Shown piece by piece: positions 41,084 to 41,776 of a stretch of DNA of 41,776 nucleotides. The stretch's first letter is position 1; each line of letters begins with the position of its first letter. The translations under genes were made by a program, and so were the position numbers. This DNA comes from Candidatus Gastranaerophilales bacterium (GTDB taxonomy: Bacteria > Cyanobacteriota > Vampirovibrionia > Gastranaerophilales > Gastranaerophilaceae), in assembly GCA_947624645.1 (NCBI GenBank), contig CANQLG010000015.1, forward strand, positions 1-41,776, read 5' to 3'. The notes beneath the pieces are model-generated. The model ran no database searches. It was not told the DNA's origin and saw only the letters and a list, made by a program, of their open reading frames with translations.

Positions 41084-41371
41084 CTAACGTATGTTTTGTT
41101 TAAAGTATAGTGTTCTAAATTCGCCTTTTTTTTCAGCAGCTTCCATTGCATCCATATCAAGGTAAGAGCTTAATATTTCATCATTAAGAAAATATTCTTT
41201 TGTGGCTTCATAATTAAGCCGCCCCCTATAAATAGTTTCCATTGCTTGTTCTCTATTGATTCCGTATTCTTTCATAATGTCAGAAATATAATTTTCATTG
41301 ACATTCATTTCTTTCATAATTTTTTCAAGTTCTTTCATTCTTGCTTTTTCTTCTTTATTTTCTTCAAACAT
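41084..41371 (-). CDS. Small acidic helical phage protein, paralogue 1
   Basis: A 95-aa protein with a charged helix ('KARMKELEKIMKEMNVNEN') and a compact three-helix-like segment ('YISDIMKEYGINREQAMETI') that looks like a UBA-type small fold. It differs from its two neighbours in having a ~35-residue extension after this segment. The start has AGGAGG upstream. The two genes to the right share the first 40 residues closely, so this is a tandem family. Role unknown. Confidence 0.75.
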   Translation of the reverse strand: MFEENKEEKARMKELEKIMKEMNVNENYISDIMKEYGINREQAMETIYRGRLNYEATKEYFLNDEILSSYLDMDAMEAAEKKGEFRTLYFKQNIR

Positions 41372-41408
41372 TTAGACCTCCTATAAAGCGTTATTAAACC
41401 ATTAGATT

Positions 41409-41585
41409 TTACCAACCGTCAGATATGGCCAACATGGCACTTTCTCTATCTAACCCGTTTGCCTCCATCATATTTAATATTTCATATTCCGATACATCCA
41501 TTTCTTTCATAATTTTTTCAAGCTCTTTCATCCGTGCTTTTTTTCTTTTTTCTTTTTCTTTTTCTTTATAATCTTCTTCGAACAT
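41409..41585 (-). CDS. Small acidic helical phage protein, paralogue 2 (58 aa)
   Basis: A 58-codon gene: MFEEDYKEKEKEKRKKARMK, then 'ELEKIMKEMDVSEYEILNMM' and 'EANGLDRESAMLAISDGW'. A GGAGATC-type ribosome site precedes it (CAGGAGATCCGA). It shares the charged repeat and the three-helix segment with the gene at 41084 and is nearly identical over 40 codons to the partial gene at 41618. The poly-A/G-rich coding run near its start (KEKEKEKRKK) is prone to slippage. Confidence 0.75.
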   Translation of the reverse strand: MFEEDYKEKEKEKRKKARMKELEKIMKEMDVSEYEILNMMEANGLDRESAMLAISDGW

Positions 41586-41617
41586 TCGGATCTCCTGTGC
41601 TTAATTAATATGTATTT

Positions 41618-41776
41618 TTACCATCCCATCCTTATTGCCCTCATTGCACTTTCTCTATCCAACCCGTTTGCCTCCATCATATTTAATATTTCATATTCTG
41701 ATACATCCATTTCTTTCATAATTTTTTCAAGCTCTTTCATCCGTGCTTTTTTTTCTTTTTCATCTTCATCTTCTTC
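41618..41776 (-). CDS. Small acidic helical phage protein, paralogue 3 (runs off right edge)
   Basis: The C-terminal 52 codons are visible: an acidic lead (EEDEDEKEKKARMKELEKIM), then 'KEMDVSEYEILNMMEANGLD' and 'RESAMRAIRMGW'. It is nearly identical to the 41409 gene in the middle and differs at both ends. The start lies beyond the window. Three adjacent copies mean recent tandem duplication. Confidence 0.75.
   Translation of the reverse strand, partial: EEDEDEKEKKARMKELEKIMKEMDVSEYEILNMMEANGLDRESAMRAIRMGW

Overview
The window is AT-rich bacterial chromosome with two accessory blocks. A secretin and PilB/PilC-type machine plus a Kdo-8-phosphate phosphatase-like gene point to a double-membrane bacterium. 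The overall look (low GC, diverged pilus genes, gut-type mobile DNA) best fits an uncultured gut lineage such as Gastranaerophilales/Vampirovibrionia ('Melainabacteria'). That placement is inference; no marker gene here settles it.

Layout. (1) 1-4600, minus strand: a type I restriction-modification operon, hsdM-hsdS-(unknown 319-aa gene)-hsdR, with hsdR running off the left edge. (2) 4600-10520: a mobile-element graveyard. It holds a ~120-bp direct repeat (4821 and 9051), a 3' half of tRNA-Val(UAC) at 9011-9057, a sirtuin lacking its zinc module, a HigB/HigA-type toxin-antitoxin pair, an XRE regulator, and a family of small ORFs that remain open in two reading frames at several places. (3) 10489-12532: a redox cassette with an HxlR regulator, a divergent NTF2-like protein, a Tat-signal NAD(P)H:flavin oxidoreductase-like protein and a membrane-anchored flavodoxin. 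(4) 12773-15533: two tandem SGNH-like paralogues, each with a poly-G tract (G9 in frame, G8 frameshifted), followed by a radical SAM/SPASM gene. (5) 15575-27287: core chromosome with tRNA-Ile, a pilus/type II secretion operon (PilP-like, secretin, PilB-like ATPase, PilC-like protein), tRNA-Cys and tRNA-Gly, mntP, rpsP, a kdsC-like gene, a TPR protein and aspartate kinase. (6) 27330-41776, minus strand: a prophage of podovirus type, running off the right edge. From the right edge leftwards come three tandem small acidic genes, a small protein, portal, scaffold-like protein, major capsid, Bbp16-like cement protein, tail tubular proteins A and B, T7 gp13/gp14-like internal proteins, a large internal protein, tail fibre, fibre-associated protein, a DUF1353 protein and a small membrane protein. 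The head genes resemble Bordetella phage BPP-1 and the tail and ejection genes resemble T7.

How it fits together. HsdM/S/R form one host-DNA modification and restriction complex. The tRNA-Val fragment plus terminator looks like an attachment-site scar, so the restriction genes and the 4821-9050 segment are probably integrated cargo laid down in more than one event. The prophage operon is complete for head and short-tail assembly in the part seen. Terminase, integrase and replication genes are not visible and should lie to the right.

Most interesting signals: the dual-frame small-ORF modules, the poly-G phase-variable SGNH pair, the tRNA-half/direct-repeat scar, a GC-rich multi-hairpin block inside the prophage (28028-28129), and the tandem triplicated acidic small genes at the right end.
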